Origin: Allobacillus halotolerans
GTDB lineage: Bacteria; Bacillota; Bacilli; Bacillales; Alkalibacillaceae
Length of the DNA: 64,000 nucleotides
Assembly: GCF_028743495.1 (NCBI RefSeq)
Contig: NZ_CP117968.1
Direction: 5' to 3' (one strand)
Shown here piece after piece: positions 14,149 through 23,777 of this stretch (position 1 is the first letter of the stretch; every line of letters starts with the position of its first letter). The notes under the pieces are model-generated. The model made no database searches, was not told the DNA's origin, and was given only the letters and a program-made list of their open reading frames with translations. Both the position numbers and the translations under genes were made by a program.

Positions 14149-15798
14149 TTATTTGAGGGAAACACCATTAAACTTGTAGTATCCGTTAGCAGCAACACCG
14201 AATCCTTCTACATTGTCACTGACACCTAGAAGATATTCTGTATGGTTAACGAATACCATTGGAGCTTTTTGATTCAACATTTCAGTCGCTTCAGAGTAGA
14301 GTTTCAAACGTTCTTCCTCATCAGCAGCACGTCTAGCTTCATCAAGGATTTCATCAACTTCCGGGTCGTCAAAGAACGTCATGTTTCCAGGAAGTCCGTG
14401 GTTACTTGAATGGAATAACATATAGGTTGAATAGTCGGCATCCATTGTTGGAGTAGACCAACCAAGGATAAACATTTCGGTTTGCCCTTCCGCTGTATCA
14501 TCTATAAATGCACCAAATTCCATTCCTTCAATGTTCACTGTAATATTCAGTTCGGATAATGCACTTTCAATATAAGTTGCCATGCTCATTCGTTGTGAAT
14601 TATCACTATTCGTTTTTAATGAAACTTCAAAGCCGTCAGGGTAACCTGCTTCGGCAAGAAGGCTTTTAGCTTCTTCTAAATCATAACCAATTGCTTCGGC
14701 GTTAGGATCATGTCCGAATACACCTGGTGGAATTGGACCATTTGCTGGAATACTTGTTCCAACAAAGATTCCATCAATAATTTGAGATTTATCAATGGCC
14801 ATTGAAATGGCTCTTCTGACGCGTTCATCATCAAATGGTTCAACTTGCGTATTAAAAGCAATAAAGTTTAAAGAAGTCGAGCTCTCCGCAAGAGAAGAAA
14901 CACCTTCCATATTAGAAACACGCTCTACGTTGTCTGGCTCAATCGCATCAGCTATATGAACACTACCTGTTTCCAGCTCAGCTAAGCGAGCATCTGTTTC
15001 TGGAATTGTTCTAAACGTGATTTTTTTGATTTCAGGCATCTCACCCCAGTAGTCTTCGTTTCTTGTTAACGTAATTTGGTCACCCGGTAGGTAGTCATCA
15101 TTACTAGCTAACATGAATGGACCGGATCCCACTGGGTTCTTTTCAATATACTGATCGACTTCATCCCCATTATCCATTCCTTCATAATCTGCCTCAATAA
15201 TATCTGCAGACATAATAGCAGTGCTATTGTGAGCTAGGTGGTTAACGATGGCTGCAAACGCATATTCAAGATTAACTCCAAAGGTATAATCGTCGACTAC
15301 CTCAACGGATTCAATGGCTGCAACAACCGATCCTCCTTGAGATGCAATCTCTGGATCCAACAAGCGATCGAAGTTTGTTTTGACAACATTTGCATCTAGC
15401 TCAGTTCCATCATGAAAAGTAACACCTTCTCTGATTTTAAAATGCCAAGTCGTATCATCAATTTGTTCCCACTCCGTCGCAAGACCTGGTTGTGGTTTTC
15501 CTTCTTCATCTAAATTGACAAGCGTTTCATAAATGTTTGTACGCACATTCCCTGAAGGAACATCATTTGATCCGTGAGCAGATAATGAAGATAGTTCAGC
15601 AGGAACGGCAATGATGACTTCATCTTCTGCTGTTTCTTCTCCACTTTCACTTTCTTCGGAAGAAGTTTCTTCACCACCATCAGTAGTTTCTTCATCAGCT
15701 TCTGTCGTTTCAGGATCTCCATCACCTGCACATGCCACTAACACAAACATGAATGCAATTGAAAGCATCAACAGAAAAAGACTTTTTGTGTTTTTCAT
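14149..15798 (-). CDS. Oligopeptide/dipeptide ABC transporter substrate-binding lipoprotein
   Basis: A 549-residue SBP_bac_5 family protein. A lipoprotein signal peptide ends in the lipobox LVAC (C23), followed by a Ser/Glu/Thr linker. Landmarks of the peptide-binding fold are ATEWEQIDDTTWHFKIREGVTF, DGTELDANVV, YTFGVNLE and VRRAISMAIDK. ATG 15798 follows GGGGGAG, so the longer upstream frame is not used. Last gene of the dpp-type operon, 168 bp after the ATPase, which may allow separate expression. It should deliver extracellular peptides to the two permeases. Confidence 0.9.
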   Translation of the reverse strand: MKNTKSLFLLMLSIAFMFVLVACAGDGDPETTEADEETTDGGEETSSEESESGEETAEDEVIIAVPAELSSLSAHGSNDVPSGNVRTNIYETLVNLDEEGKPQPGLATEWEQIDDTTWHFKIREGVTFHDGTELDANVVKTNFDRLLDPEIASQGGSVVAAIESVEVVDDYTFGVNLEYAFAAIVNHLAHNSTAIMSADIIEADYEGMDNGDEVDQYIEKNPVGSGPFMLASNDDYLPGDQITLTRNEDYWGEMPEIKKITFRTIPETDARLAELETGSVHIADAIEPDNVERVSNMEGVSSLAESSTSLNFIAFNTQVEPFDDERVRRAISMAIDKSQIIDGIFVGTSIPANGPIPPGVFGHDPNAEAIGYDLEEAKSLLAEAGYPDGFEVSLKTNSDNSQRMSMATYIESALSELNITVNIEGMEFGAFIDDTAEGQTEMFILGWSTPTMDADYSTYMLFHSSNHGLPGNMTFFDDPEVDEILDEARRAADEEERLKLYSEATEMLNQKAPMVFVNHTEYLLGVSDNVEGFGVAANGYYKFNGVSLK

Positions 15799-15966
15799 AT
15801 TTTCTCCCCCTAATTGTTTTTCATAGAATTTTTCTATGATTAAAGTTAAATATAGAACACGCAACATCATAAATCTATAAAAATTTTTACAAACCAACAA
15901 CAATATTCTATATATTTATCCTATTCAGACAACTTTTCGTTTTACGAAGGAATATCGAGCCTTTTA

Positions 15967-16989
15967 TCATACATTTTTACTATATTCCAAGCTACTGAAA
16001 TCAATTTCCTCCATGTAATGACAGGCTGCAACATGATTCACCGTCTCTTGATCATTCGGTGTTCTCAACTCTGGCACTTTCTTCGCACAATATTCTGTAG
16101 CAAATGGACATCTCGTATGGAAACGGCATCCACTAGGAACATTCATCGGTGAAGGTACGTCGCCTTTCAATAATATTCGCTGGCTTTTTTTCTTCGGATT
16201 TGGTACAGGTATGGCAGATAACAGCGCCTTGGTATATGGGTGTTGAGGGTTCTCAAATATTTCCTCACTATCCCCCATTTCCACAATCTTTCCTAAATAC
16301 ATGACGATGATTTTATCTGAAATATGGCGGACTACACCTAAATCATGTGCGATAAAAAGATACGTCAATCCCATCTCCCGCTGCAACTTTTTAAGTAAGT
16401 TCAACACTTGTGCTTGAATAGATACATCTAAGGCCGATACCGCTTCATCGCATATAATCAACTTCGGTTTAACGGACAACGCCCGAGCAATTCCGATCCG
16501 TTGCCTTTGACCACCCGAAAACTCATGCGGAAATCGATCCGCTTGGGACGGCTGTATACCTACCAATTCCAGCAATTCAAATAAGTAATCTTCTCTTTCG
16601 CCTTTCGGGACGACTTTTTGAATATCAATCGCTTCATACAAAATTTGTCTTACTGTTTGGCGAGGGTTCAGTGATGCATATGGGTCCTGAAAAATAATTT
16701 GTAATTCACTTCTTAATTGCTTTAATTCTTTTTTGCTGACAGTCGTTAAATTGGTGCCATCAAATATAACTTCTCCTGCTGTCGGTGTTTCAAATCGAAG
16801 TATGGAACGCCCTGTCGTTGATTTTCCGCATCCCGATTCCCCTACGATAGAAACGGTTTCTCCTTCATTCACTTCAAAACTGATATCATCAACAGCTTTT
16901 ACATCATTTACTTTTCCGCCGAAAAAGCCACCTTTTATTGGAAAATATTGTTTTAGACCGCTTACTTTAAGCAAGGTTGAGTGAGTCAC
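15967..16989 (-). CDS. Oligopeptide/dipeptide ABC transporter ATP-binding protein (DppF/OppF type)
   Basis: A 340-residue ATPase with Walker A GESGCGKST, signature FSGGQRQR, Walker B LIICDEAVSALD and the C-terminal oligopeptide-transporter extension with its CRFHTRCP...C cysteines, which hold an Fe-S cluster in relatives. GTG 16989 lies inside the end of the preceding ATPase gene, with GGAGGTG seven bases upstream. Confidence 0.92.
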   Translation of the reverse strand: MTHSTLLKVSGLKQYFPIKGGFFGGKVNDVKAVDDISFEVNEGETVSIVGESGCGKSTTGRSILRFETPTAGEVIFDGTNLTTVSKKELKQLRSELQIIFQDPYASLNPRQTVRQILYEAIDIQKVVPKGEREDYLFELLELVGIQPSQADRFPHEFSGGQRQRIGIARALSVKPKLIICDEAVSALDVSIQAQVLNLLKKLQREMGLTYLFIAHDLGVVRHISDKIIVMYLGKIVEMGDSEEIFENPQHPYTKALLSAIPVPNPKKKSQRILLKGDVPSPMNVPSGCRFHTRCPFATEYCAKKVPELRTPNDQETVNHVAACHYMEEIDFSSLEYSKNV

Positions 16990-17992
16990 TGACTTTCACC
17001 TCCTGATCGCCATCCCATTCTTCAGTATAGATCCAACACCTAACTTCTTGATCTTTATTCAATTCCCATAAACTCGGCAGCTTTTCTCTACATAGGTCAG
17101 TTGCATGAGGACAGCGTGGTGCGAAGCGGCATCCGACAGGCATTTCAAAAGGACTCGGAACCATTCCGTCGATTGGCGTGAGCTCCTCCTGCTTAATGTC
17201 ATGTCTCGGTAATGAATTGAGAAGCCCAACTGTGTAAGGATGTTTAGGGTCTTCAAAGAGCGTTTCTACATCCGAATATTCAACAACCTTGCCTGCATAC
17301 ATTACTGCAACATAATCACATGTTTCTGCAACGACACCCAAATCATGGGTGATCAACATGACGGACATGCCGAGTTGATCTTGTAGGTCCTTAATGAGCT
17401 CCAAAATCTGAGCCTGGATTGTGACGTCCAGAGCTGTTGTTGGCTCATCCGCTATCAACAATTCAGGATTACTCGCCAATGCAATGGCGATCATAACCCT
17501 TTGCCTCATCCCTCCAGATAGTTCAAAAGGGTATTGCTTGATTCTTTTTTCAGGGGAAGGTATGCCCACTAATTCTAGTAGTTCAATTGTTTTCTTTTTA
17601 CTTTCTGTTCTCGATAATTTTTGGTGAATATCAATTGTTTCGCTAATTTGATTCCCAATGGTATGCACGGGATTTAACGAAGTCATCGGCTCCTGGAAAA
17701 TCATCGAAATCTGATTTCCTCTGATTTTCCTCATTTCCGGAATGCTTTTTTCGATCAAATTATCACCATTAAATAGTATTTCACCACCAACTATTTCTCC
17801 GGGTTCATCTAACAATTGAAGGATACTTAGTGCTGTAATACTTTTACCGGAACCAGATTCACCAACAATGCCTAGCGTTTTTCCTTTTGGCACTTCGAAA
17901 GAAACACCATCGACTGCTTTAACGACCTTCTGATCGTCAATTTTGAAATAGGTCTTCAAATCGTTTATCTTCAAGATGCTGTCATGGTCCAT
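16967..17992 (-). CDS. Oligopeptide/dipeptide ABC transporter ATP-binding protein (DppD/OppD type)
   Basis: A 341-residue ATPase: Walker A GESGSGKS, signature LSGGMRQRV, Walker B LLIADEPTTALD, and the C-terminal CRFAPRCPHATDLC extension. ATG 17992 follows GGGGGG; a TTG one codon earlier is less likely. It pairs with the next ATPase, overlapping it by 23 bp, to form the nucleotide-binding dimer. Confidence 0.92.
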   Translation of the reverse strand: MDHDSILKINDLKTYFKIDDQKVVKAVDGVSFEVPKGKTLGIVGESGSGKSITALSILQLLDEPGEIVGGEILFNGDNLIEKSIPEMRKIRGNQISMIFQEPMTSLNPVHTIGNQISETIDIHQKLSRTESKKKTIELLELVGIPSPEKRIKQYPFELSGGMRQRVMIAIALASNPELLIADEPTTALDVTIQAQILELIKDLQDQLGMSVMLITHDLGVVAETCDYVAVMYAGKVVEYSDVETLFEDPKHPYTVGLLNSLPRHDIKQEELTPIDGMVPSPFEMPVGCRFAPRCPHATDLCREKLPSLWELNKDQEVRCWIYTEEWDGDQEVKVSDSLNLA

Positions 17993-18010
17993 CAATATCC
18001 CCCCAACTCT

Positions 18011-18934
18011 TTAGTCTAAATCAATTCGTTTATTCAAAATTCGGTATGAAATATCCACCAATACATTCACAAAGACAAATAGTGATGCGATTACCAGAAT
18101 AGACGCCTGGATGACAGGAAAGTCTCTGGAAGCAATTCGATCGACGACCAACCGACCCAGTCCATTAATCGCAAAAACAGTTTCTGTGAGCACTGCTCCT
18201 CCAAGAAGGTATCCGAACTGCAAGCCAACCACTGTAACGACTGGAATCATGGCATTTCTTAAAGCATGTCGATAGATAACGACTTTTTCTGTAACACCTT
18301 TCGCGCGAGCTGTACGAATATAGTCTTGAGAAATGATTTCCAACATGGAAGAACGGGTCATCCTCGCGATAATAGCCGCACCCGCAGTTCCTAAAGCGAT
18401 GACAGGCAATATGACTTGGGAACCCGATCCCCAACCCGTCGCTGGCAACCAATCGAGTTTGACGGCAAACCATTGCATCAACATCAATCCTAACCAGAAG
18501 TTCGGCATGGATAGTCCAAACAAGGCAACTAACATAATTGTCACATCTGTAAGTGAATAACGTCTAACAGCAGATATGACACCAGCAATGACTCCAAGAA
18601 AAACACTTAAAATCGTACTATAAATCGCTAATTCCAATGTCACAAAAAATCGTGGTGCTATCTCAGAAGAAACTTCTCGTCCCGTTCGCCACGAAGTTCC
18701 GAAGTCAAATTGAACTGCGTTCGACAAAAAAGAAAGGTACTGCTGGTGTAAAGGTTCATTCAACCCCAAACGCTCATTAATATTTTCAATCGTTTCAACA
18801 GTTGCTCCTTCACCGGCTAATACTTCCGCTGGATCACCAGGTGTAATATGTAACATAATAAACACAAGAAACGTTACGCCTATCAATACAGGTACCAATT
18901 GAAGCAATCGACGTACGATAAATTTCAGCATCAT
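18011..18934 (-). CDS. Oligopeptide/dipeptide ABC transporter permease (DppB type)
   Basis: About 307 residues with six predicted membrane helices, opening with FIVRRLLQLVPVLIGVTFLVF. The binding-protein-dependent permease EAA loop is seen in YIRTARAKGVTEKVVIYRHALRNAM. Start is one of two adjacent ATGs (18934 or 18931) after TAGGTAGG. Five bp to a few bp spacing to its neighbours marks it as part of the operon. Confidence 0.9.
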   Translation of the reverse strand: MMLKFIVRRLLQLVPVLIGVTFLVFIMLHITPGDPAEVLAGEGATVETIENINERLGLNEPLHQQYLSFLSNAVQFDFGTSWRTGREVSSEIAPRFFVTLELAIYSTILSVFLGVIAGVISAVRRYSLTDVTIMLVALFGLSMPNFWLGLMLMQWFAVKLDWLPATGWGSGSQVILPVIALGTAGAAIIARMTRSSMLEIISQDYIRTARAKGVTEKVVIYRHALRNAMIPVVTVVGLQFGYLLGGAVLTETVFAINGLGRLVVDRIASRDFPVIQASILVIASLFVFVNVLVDISYRILNKRIDLD

Positions 18935-18944
18935 TTTCACCTAC

Positions 18945-19841
18945 CTATTTTGATTTCGGGTCTAGTGCATCACGGATTCCATCGCCGAATAAATTAAATG
19001 CTAGTACAGCAATCACAATTGCCAGTCCAGGGAATAAGGCGATATGACCCGCATCATGCATATAGCCTCTTCCGTCATTCAACATCGCTCCCCATTCCGG
19101 TGAAGGCGGCTGAGCCCCTAAACCTAGGAAGGATAAGCCACTGGCGGTTAAAATAGCGGTCGCAATGGATAACGTTGCTTGTACAATCAATGGTGAAATG
19201 ACGTTGGGCAACACATGCCGGACCAAGATTCGAAAATCGCCAGCTCCAATTCCTCTCACCGCGTCAATATACTCTAATTTTTTGACCGACAACGTTGAAC
19301 CACGCGCAATTCGAGCAAAAGAAGGAATGGAGTATATGGCTACGGCATAGATGACATTCACGATGTCAGGACCTAAGATACTTACAATTGCCAACGCCAA
19401 CAAGATTCCTGGAAAAGCAAGTAAAATATCCATCAGTCTCATGATGACTGTGTCTATTTTCCCGCCGTAGTAACCCGAGGCAATCCCTATTGCGACACCG
19501 ACAATCCCCCCCAGTGCAACAGATAAAAATCCAACGATCAATGTAATCTGTCCACCGTAGATAATTCGGGAAAATATATCCCGGCCATGCTGATCTGTTC
19601 CTAACCAATACTCAGCGCTTGGCGGTTGAAGTCTGGCAGTATAATCTACGTCATTAATCCCATTCGATAAAAAATAGGGACCGATTAACGAAACGATCGT
19701 CAGAAAAAGAATTAAGTAACCACCTACAAGTGCAGCTTTATTCCGTTTTAATTTTCGGTAAAAATCTTTCATAGAACGCAGTCTTGGGTGTTGTTTTTTC
19801 GTAGTGAGGTTGATTTTCTGTTCCTGTTTCAGTACAGCCAT
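18945..19841 (-). CDS. Oligopeptide/dipeptide ABC transporter permease (DppC type)
   Basis: A 298-residue permease with N-terminal cytoplasmic tail, six predicted helices and EAA loop EYIDAVRGIGAGDFRILVRHVLPN. It starts at ATG 19841 with GAGGAGGGG. First gene of the five-gene importer operon. The OppC_N segment FYRKLKRNKAALVGGYLIL is typical of the family. Confidence 0.92.
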   Translation of the reverse strand: MAVLKQEQKINLTTKKQHPRLRSMKDFYRKLKRNKAALVGGYLILFLTIVSLIGPYFLSNGINDVDYTARLQPPSAEYWLGTDQHGRDIFSRIIYGGQITLIVGFLSVALGGIVGVAIGIASGYYGGKIDTVIMRLMDILLAFPGILLALAIVSILGPDIVNVIYAVAIYSIPSFARIARGSTLSVKKLEYIDAVRGIGAGDFRILVRHVLPNVISPLIVQATLSIATAILTASGLSFLGLGAQPPSPEWGAMLNDGRGYMHDAGHIALFPGLAIVIAVLAFNLFGDGIRDALDPKSK

Positions 19842-19920
19842 TTGTACCCCTCCTCAAGTAATCAGATTATTAAAGTAAATAGAATTTTACCATTTATCCG
19901 AATTCAATTCTGTATAATTT

Positions 19921-19994
19921 TTTACGACTTTTAATATTTATAAAATATGAATTCAAAAATTCTGTTATTCTTAAGAATCATTAAAAGTCGTAAA
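19921..19994. promoter_or_regulatory. Perfect 15-bp inverted repeat upstream of the peptide importer operon
   Basis: TTTACGACTTTTAAT (19921-19935) and ATTAAAAGTCGTAAA (19980-19994) are exact reverse complements 44 bp apart. Between them are the palindromes ATTCTTAAGAAT (19967-19978) and a GAATTC/AATTC pair. Two distant inverted operators around an AT-rich core suggest a regulator that loops DNA or binds both half sites. No consensus known to me matches the 15-mer. Confidence 0.5.
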
Positions 19995-20061
19995 TGGGAA
20001 TAAAGAAGCTGATACTGCATTTTATTTGTGACAAGCCACTGCAATAAAAATCAATTTATCG

Positions 20062-20107
20062 TATAATAATGACAAGGAGCCCTCTTCCGATTAAAGGAGA
20101 GAACTCC
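20062..20107 (-). terminator. Weak terminator-like hairpin after the aminotransferase gene
   Basis: Minus-strand GGAGTTCTCT...AGAGGGCTCC can pair with two G-T pairs, but the following tract (TTGTCATTATT) is a poor U-run. Placement just after the stop codon supports it. Confidence 0.4.
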
Positions 20108-20127
20108 ATTCAAGAAACATTCCTTAT

Positions 20128-21279
20128 TTACGATTGCTCGTTTACGACCTCGGCCAATGTGTCGATTGCTAGAGTAATATCGTCTTCGGTGTTATATATA
20201 TGAGGGGCAACGCGAATGACGTCCTTTCTCGCCGATACGATAATACCTTTTGCTCGCATTTTTTCTTCAACTTCATTTGCATTTTCTACATAAATAGCCG
20301 TTGTTGGCGCTTTTTTCTCTACATCTTGTGGACTCATGACGGTAAATCCTTTCGCTTTGGCATACGTGAGCGCATGCGATGATAGACCTTTTAAATAAGT
20401 TTCAATTTCAGAAATGCCGACCTCCAGAATGTAATCGAGTGCTTGTTCAGCTGCATAAGCGTTCACGATCGAAGGGGTACCGGTATTAAAACGCCTCGTT
20501 TTATCTGCGTAATCAACGCCTTTCACATCAAATGCAAATGGATTGCTTTGACCGAACCAACCGGTCACTGCTGGAGTCAATTGGCTCGAAAGCTCTTTCT
20601 TCATGTAAAGAAATGTAATGCCAGGAATACCCATTAAGTATTTTTGAATCCCTGTAACCAATATGTCGACACCCATTTCTTTTACATCAATCGGGACAGC
20701 GCCTGCGGATTGATAGGCATCTACAAATAATAGCGAACCATTTTCTTTCGCGATCCTTGAGATTGAAGCCAAATCCTGAAGAGCCCCGTTGTAATAACTA
20801 ACATGCGGCACACATATCAACTTCGTTTTAGGCGTTATATACTTTTCAAAGCTTTTCGAGTCGATGGTGTGGTCTGTTTCAGGGATGAAAGTGACAGGTA
20901 CATTCTCCCTGAGATTCAACGATTGCAACACTTGGCCGACACACGGAAAATCAAGTTCGGTAACAACGACTTCATCATCCGAATCGAACGGAAGTGTATT
21001 GATTACCGATGAAATGGCATCTGAAACTGTTGATAGTACAGCGATTTCTTCTAGATCTGCATTAATTAACTCGGCGAATTTTCGTTTGGCACTTTCAACC
21101 TTTTCCATCCAAGCAGTCCAATTCATCCCTTGGTTTATTAACGTCTCTTGATAGGCTTGTAACCCATCAAAAACGGCTTGAGGCGGAGCGCTTTGTGAAC
21201 AACTTGACAGCATCAACTGATTATTCAGTGAGGGGAAGTCTGCTTTATTTACGGGTAACTGTTTATTTAGTATTGTCAT
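20128..21279 (-). CDS. Class V aminotransferase (cysteine desulfurase / isopenicillin-N epimerase-like), PLP-dependent
   Basis: A 383-residue fold-type I PLP enzyme. K213 in VTGIQKYLMG is the Schiff-base lysine and D187 in LLFVDAYQSAG the pyridine-ring aspartate; STVSDAIS (about 83-90) is the phosphate-binding loop. There is no cysteine-desulfurase style catalytic Cys loop that I can see, so a racemase, lyase or aminotransferase role on an amino acid is as likely. ATG 21279 has GAAAGG nine bases upstream, whereas TTG at 21288 does not. Divergent from the Crp/Fnr gene with only 42 bp between, so the two probably share control. Confidence 0.8.
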   Translation of the reverse strand: MTILNKQLPVNKADFPSLNNQLMLSSCSQSAPPQAVFDGLQAYQETLINQGMNWTAWMEKVESAKRKFAELINADLEEIAVLSTVSDAISSVINTLPFDSDDEVVVTELDFPCVGQVLQSLNLRENVPVTFIPETDHTIDSKSFEKYITPKTKLICVPHVSYYNGALQDLASISRIAKENGSLLFVDAYQSAGAVPIDVKEMGVDILVTGIQKYLMGIPGITFLYMKKELSSQLTPAVTGWFGQSNPFAFDVKGVDYADKTRRFNTGTPSIVNAYAAEQALDYILEVGISEIETYLKGLSSHALTYAKAKGFTVMSPQDVEKKAPTTAIYVENANEVEEKMRAKGIIVSARKDVIRVAPHIYNTEDDITLAIDTLAEVVNEQS

Positions 21280-21321
21280 GATATACAACCTTTCATCTAT
21301 TAAATTGCGGGAGTGGTCACT

Positions 21322-22014
21322 ATGTTTCCAAATGAATATAGTATGATGAATTTTGTTAATCCTTGGTTAGATAATCTTGAATATGATTGGGAATCCGTGA
21401 AAAAGCTCGGTCAACTGATTACGATTAACAAAAACAAAACGATTTTCCATCAAAATGAAAGCTCCAACTACATATTTGTCGTCGAAAAAGGACGAATCCG
21501 CTTAACCCTGCTTTCACTTGAGGGTGAAGAAAAAGCGATTGCGATTATTGGTACCAATGGCCTCCTTGGAGAGTGCAGCTTGAACAGCAGTAATCAGTAT
21601 GCTACAAATGCGGTCACTTCCACCAAAAGCCAAGTAGTCCGGATTGAACGAGAAAAATTCATTGCCCATATGATGGAAAATCCTACATCCCATCACCAAT
21701 TGATGGACCTGATCACTCACAAGTATCGACTGTTATGTCTGCAATCGATGGAACTCAGTTATACGAAAGCCTTTGTCAGTGTTTGCAATACATTCGTTCA
21801 TTTGGCGAAAGAATACGGAAAAAAGATAGGTGATAACAAAATAAAATTGACCATTACATTTACTCAACAAGAGATGGCCAATTTATTAGGCATCACCCGT
21901 GTGTCGATCGCAAACCATATAAAAGACCTCATCGAACAAGGCTATTTGGAAAAAGAAGATAAATACTATGTCATCACAGACATTGACGGCTTATTCGAAT
22001 TGATCCAAGGCTAA
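21322..22014 (+). CDS. Crp/Fnr-family transcriptional regulator
   Basis: A 230-residue regulator with an N-terminal cyclic-nucleotide-binding-like beta barrel (about 20-130: IFHQNESSNYIFVVEKGRIR, GLLGECSL) and a C-terminal winged helix (LTFTQQEMANLLGITRVSIANHIKDL). No Fnr-type Fe-S cysteine cluster is present. ATG 21322 follows GGGAG; a GTG three codons earlier lies within the ribosome site. The only chromosomal plus-strand regulator here, divergent from the class V aminotransferase, which it plausibly controls. Confidence 0.87.
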   Translation: MFPNEYSMMNFVNPWLDNLEYDWESVKKLGQLITINKNKTIFHQNESSNYIFVVEKGRIRLTLLSLEGEEKAIAIIGTNGLLGECSLNSSNQYATNAVTSTKSQVVRIEREKFIAHMMENPTSHHQLMDLITHKYRLLCLQSMELSYTKAFVSVCNTFVHLAKEYGKKIGDNKIKLTITFTQQEMANLLGITRVSIANHIKDLIEQGYLEKEDKYYVITDIDGLFELIQG

Positions 22015-22025
22015 TCTTCCAACAA

Positions 22026-22502
22026 CTATGCCCGGCGGATTACCATCGTTTGTTGACCGTTTTTACTGATTTCTTGACCGACAGCCTGTAAGATTTCTAA
22101 GTCTTCTTGTGAACTGACTTGAGCCATCAAATGACCTGGCAGCCAGCCCATAGGGAAAAATGTTCGTGCATCGCGACCGTAAAAAAGGCCGATATCATAG
22201 ATTGGGACAGGAGCGCCACCAAAAGCATATTCAGGCATGAACGTAAACAAGACATCTCCTGGTAACGGAAAACAAGTAAGATTTTCAGGGTTCGGCTTAT
22301 ACAATAACTCTTTCACTTTTTCATTGGTCGGCAACTGAGCGGAAATTTCTTTCCCTGTGTACATGGCGTGCTTCACTGTGATTTCGACCGGCTCCTCAAT
22401 GACTTTCCAAAAGGCTTCACACGTCTCCGGTGCCTTATCGAACAACAAATCATATTTCACGACATGATTTCCTTCAGGGAATTCAACGATAAATTGTTTC
22501 AT
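22026..22502 (-). CDS. DUF3830 family protein (cyclophilin-like fold)
   Basis: A 158-residue protein of the DUF3830 family, related in fold to cyclophilin-like proteins: FDKAPETCEAFW, ALPLPGDVLFTF-like FPLPGDVLFTFMPEY, and IGLFYGRDARTFFPMGW. Function of the family is unknown; it tends to lie among amino-acid and peptide catabolic genes (recall). ATG 22502 follows GGAGG eight bases upstream. Last gene after the M20-M24-DAO group, converging on the Crp/Fnr gene. Confidence 0.75.
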   Translation of the reverse strand: MKQFIVEFPEGNHVVKYDLLFDKAPETCEAFWKVIEEPVEITVKHAMYTGKEISAQLPTNEKVKELLYKPNPENLTCFPLPGDVLFTFMPEYAFGGAPVPIYDIGLFYGRDARTFFPMGWLPGHLMAQVSSQEDLEILQAVGQEISKNGQQTMVIRRA

Positions 22503-22614
22503 GATAAAATCCTCCATTTTAAATTTTCTTATTAAGTAAGCTTATTTCGAACGTTTGCTTTGAAATTTAAAAGCTATAAGATTGATTCGGATACTATGAA
22601 CATGCTTTTACTTT

Positions 22615-23754
22615 TTACACAACACTCGGTTCATTCAACAACTGATTATTTTTGAATCGATTCAGATGTAAAGACGAAATATCTATTCGAGGTTGCTTCC
22701 CGGCAATCAAGTCTGCCACGGTCTCACCGATGATTGGTGCCATCATGAATCCATGACCACTCATCCCAACGGCTTGGTAGTAATTCGATAACTCATCAAC
22801 ATCTCCCAATATAGCTTGGTGATCTGGCGTACTGTCATAGGTTCCATCGGTATAAGAACTGAATTCAACCTGCTCTAGTGGCGGGAACAACTCCATGCCA
22901 ACCTCTGCCGCTTTCATTTGGAATTCAAAGGAGCTGAGGGTGCCTGGGTTTGCACCGAGATAACTCATATAAATGACACCGTCGGACAATTGCTTTGCCG
23001 CAAATCCTTTTTCAAATGAAATCAATAACGGCTCGATCAATCTCTGTTCGATTCGTTTCGTATAGAGAATTCTTCTTTTTTCATACTCAATCGGTAAATC
23101 AACGCCTATTGAAGCGGCTAATTCTTTAGATCCTAAACCGGCTGCATTCACGACAAAGTCAGCAGAAAGTTCGCCTCTTTTTTTCGTCCGAACGCCAGTC
23201 ACTTCAGAACCTTCTAGAAGGATTTCCTCCACTTCATCATTCACGACTTGAGCTCCTGCACGTTTGGCCGCATCGGCAAATGCATTCGTGACGTGATACG
23301 CATCATCAACGAAACCATCTGTGGCACAATAAGAAGCTAAGGCAAAGTCGTCCTTGTTGATTCCAGGAATGATTTTTTCGACTTCGTTTGGTGTTAGAAA
23401 CTCAGTCGGAATTCCCAATTCATTTTGCAGGTCTTTTTGTTTGCGATAATTGTTAATCGCCTCTTCCGTATGGAATGTGTACATGTATCCGACAGATTGG
23501 TACCCAATTGTTTCTTCAGGCTCCAAATGTGTATTGATATGTTCATAAAACTCAGTGGCAGCCTTGGCCATTTTACAATTGATTTCCGTTCCCCATTGCT
23601 GGCGAATTCCGCCTGGGCAAATTCCCGTAACGCCTGATGCCACGCCACCTTTATCGATGATTAATAGATTTTTATAGCCGAGCTTCGTAAGGTGGAACGC
23701 AATCGAAACTCCGATAATTCCGGCACCAACAATAATTCCTTCGTATTTTTTCAT
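22615..23754 (-). CDS. FAD-dependent oxidoreductase, DAO family
   Basis: A 379-residue D-amino-acid-oxidase superfamily flavoprotein. It has an N-terminal Rossmann motif GAGIIGVSIAFHL, GVASGVTGICPGGIRQQW and a C-terminal GMSGHGFMMAPIIGETVADLI FAD-closing motif. Relatives are sarcosine/glycine oxidases and amine dehydrogenase beta subunits. ATG 23754 has AAAGGAG upstream, and the gene starts 23 bp after the M24 peptidase stop. Likely oxidises an amino or imino acid released by the upstream peptidases (inference); substrate not determinable. Confidence 0.82.
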   Translation of the reverse strand: MKKYEGIIVGAGIIGVSIAFHLTKLGYKNLLIIDKGGVASGVTGICPGGIRQQWGTEINCKMAKAATEFYEHINTHLEPEETIGYQSVGYMYTFHTEEAINNYRKQKDLQNELGIPTEFLTPNEVEKIIPGINKDDFALASYCATDGFVDDAYHVTNAFADAAKRAGAQVVNDEVEEILLEGSEVTGVRTKKRGELSADFVVNAAGLGSKELAASIGVDLPIEYEKRRILYTKRIEQRLIEPLLISFEKGFAAKQLSDGVIYMSYLGANPGTLSSFEFQMKAAEVGMELFPPLEQVEFSSYTDGTYDSTPDHQAILGDVDELSNYYQAVGMSGHGFMMAPIIGETVADLIAGKQPRIDISSLHLNRFKNNQLLNEPSVV

Positions 23755-23777
23755 TTCATTAACTCCTTTTGTGATTA

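Noticed and set aside
20062..20110. T-box or other riboswitch before the transporter operon
   Set aside because: Only a simple imperfect hairpin with poor U-tract is seen; no T-box or other riboswitch motif was recognised.
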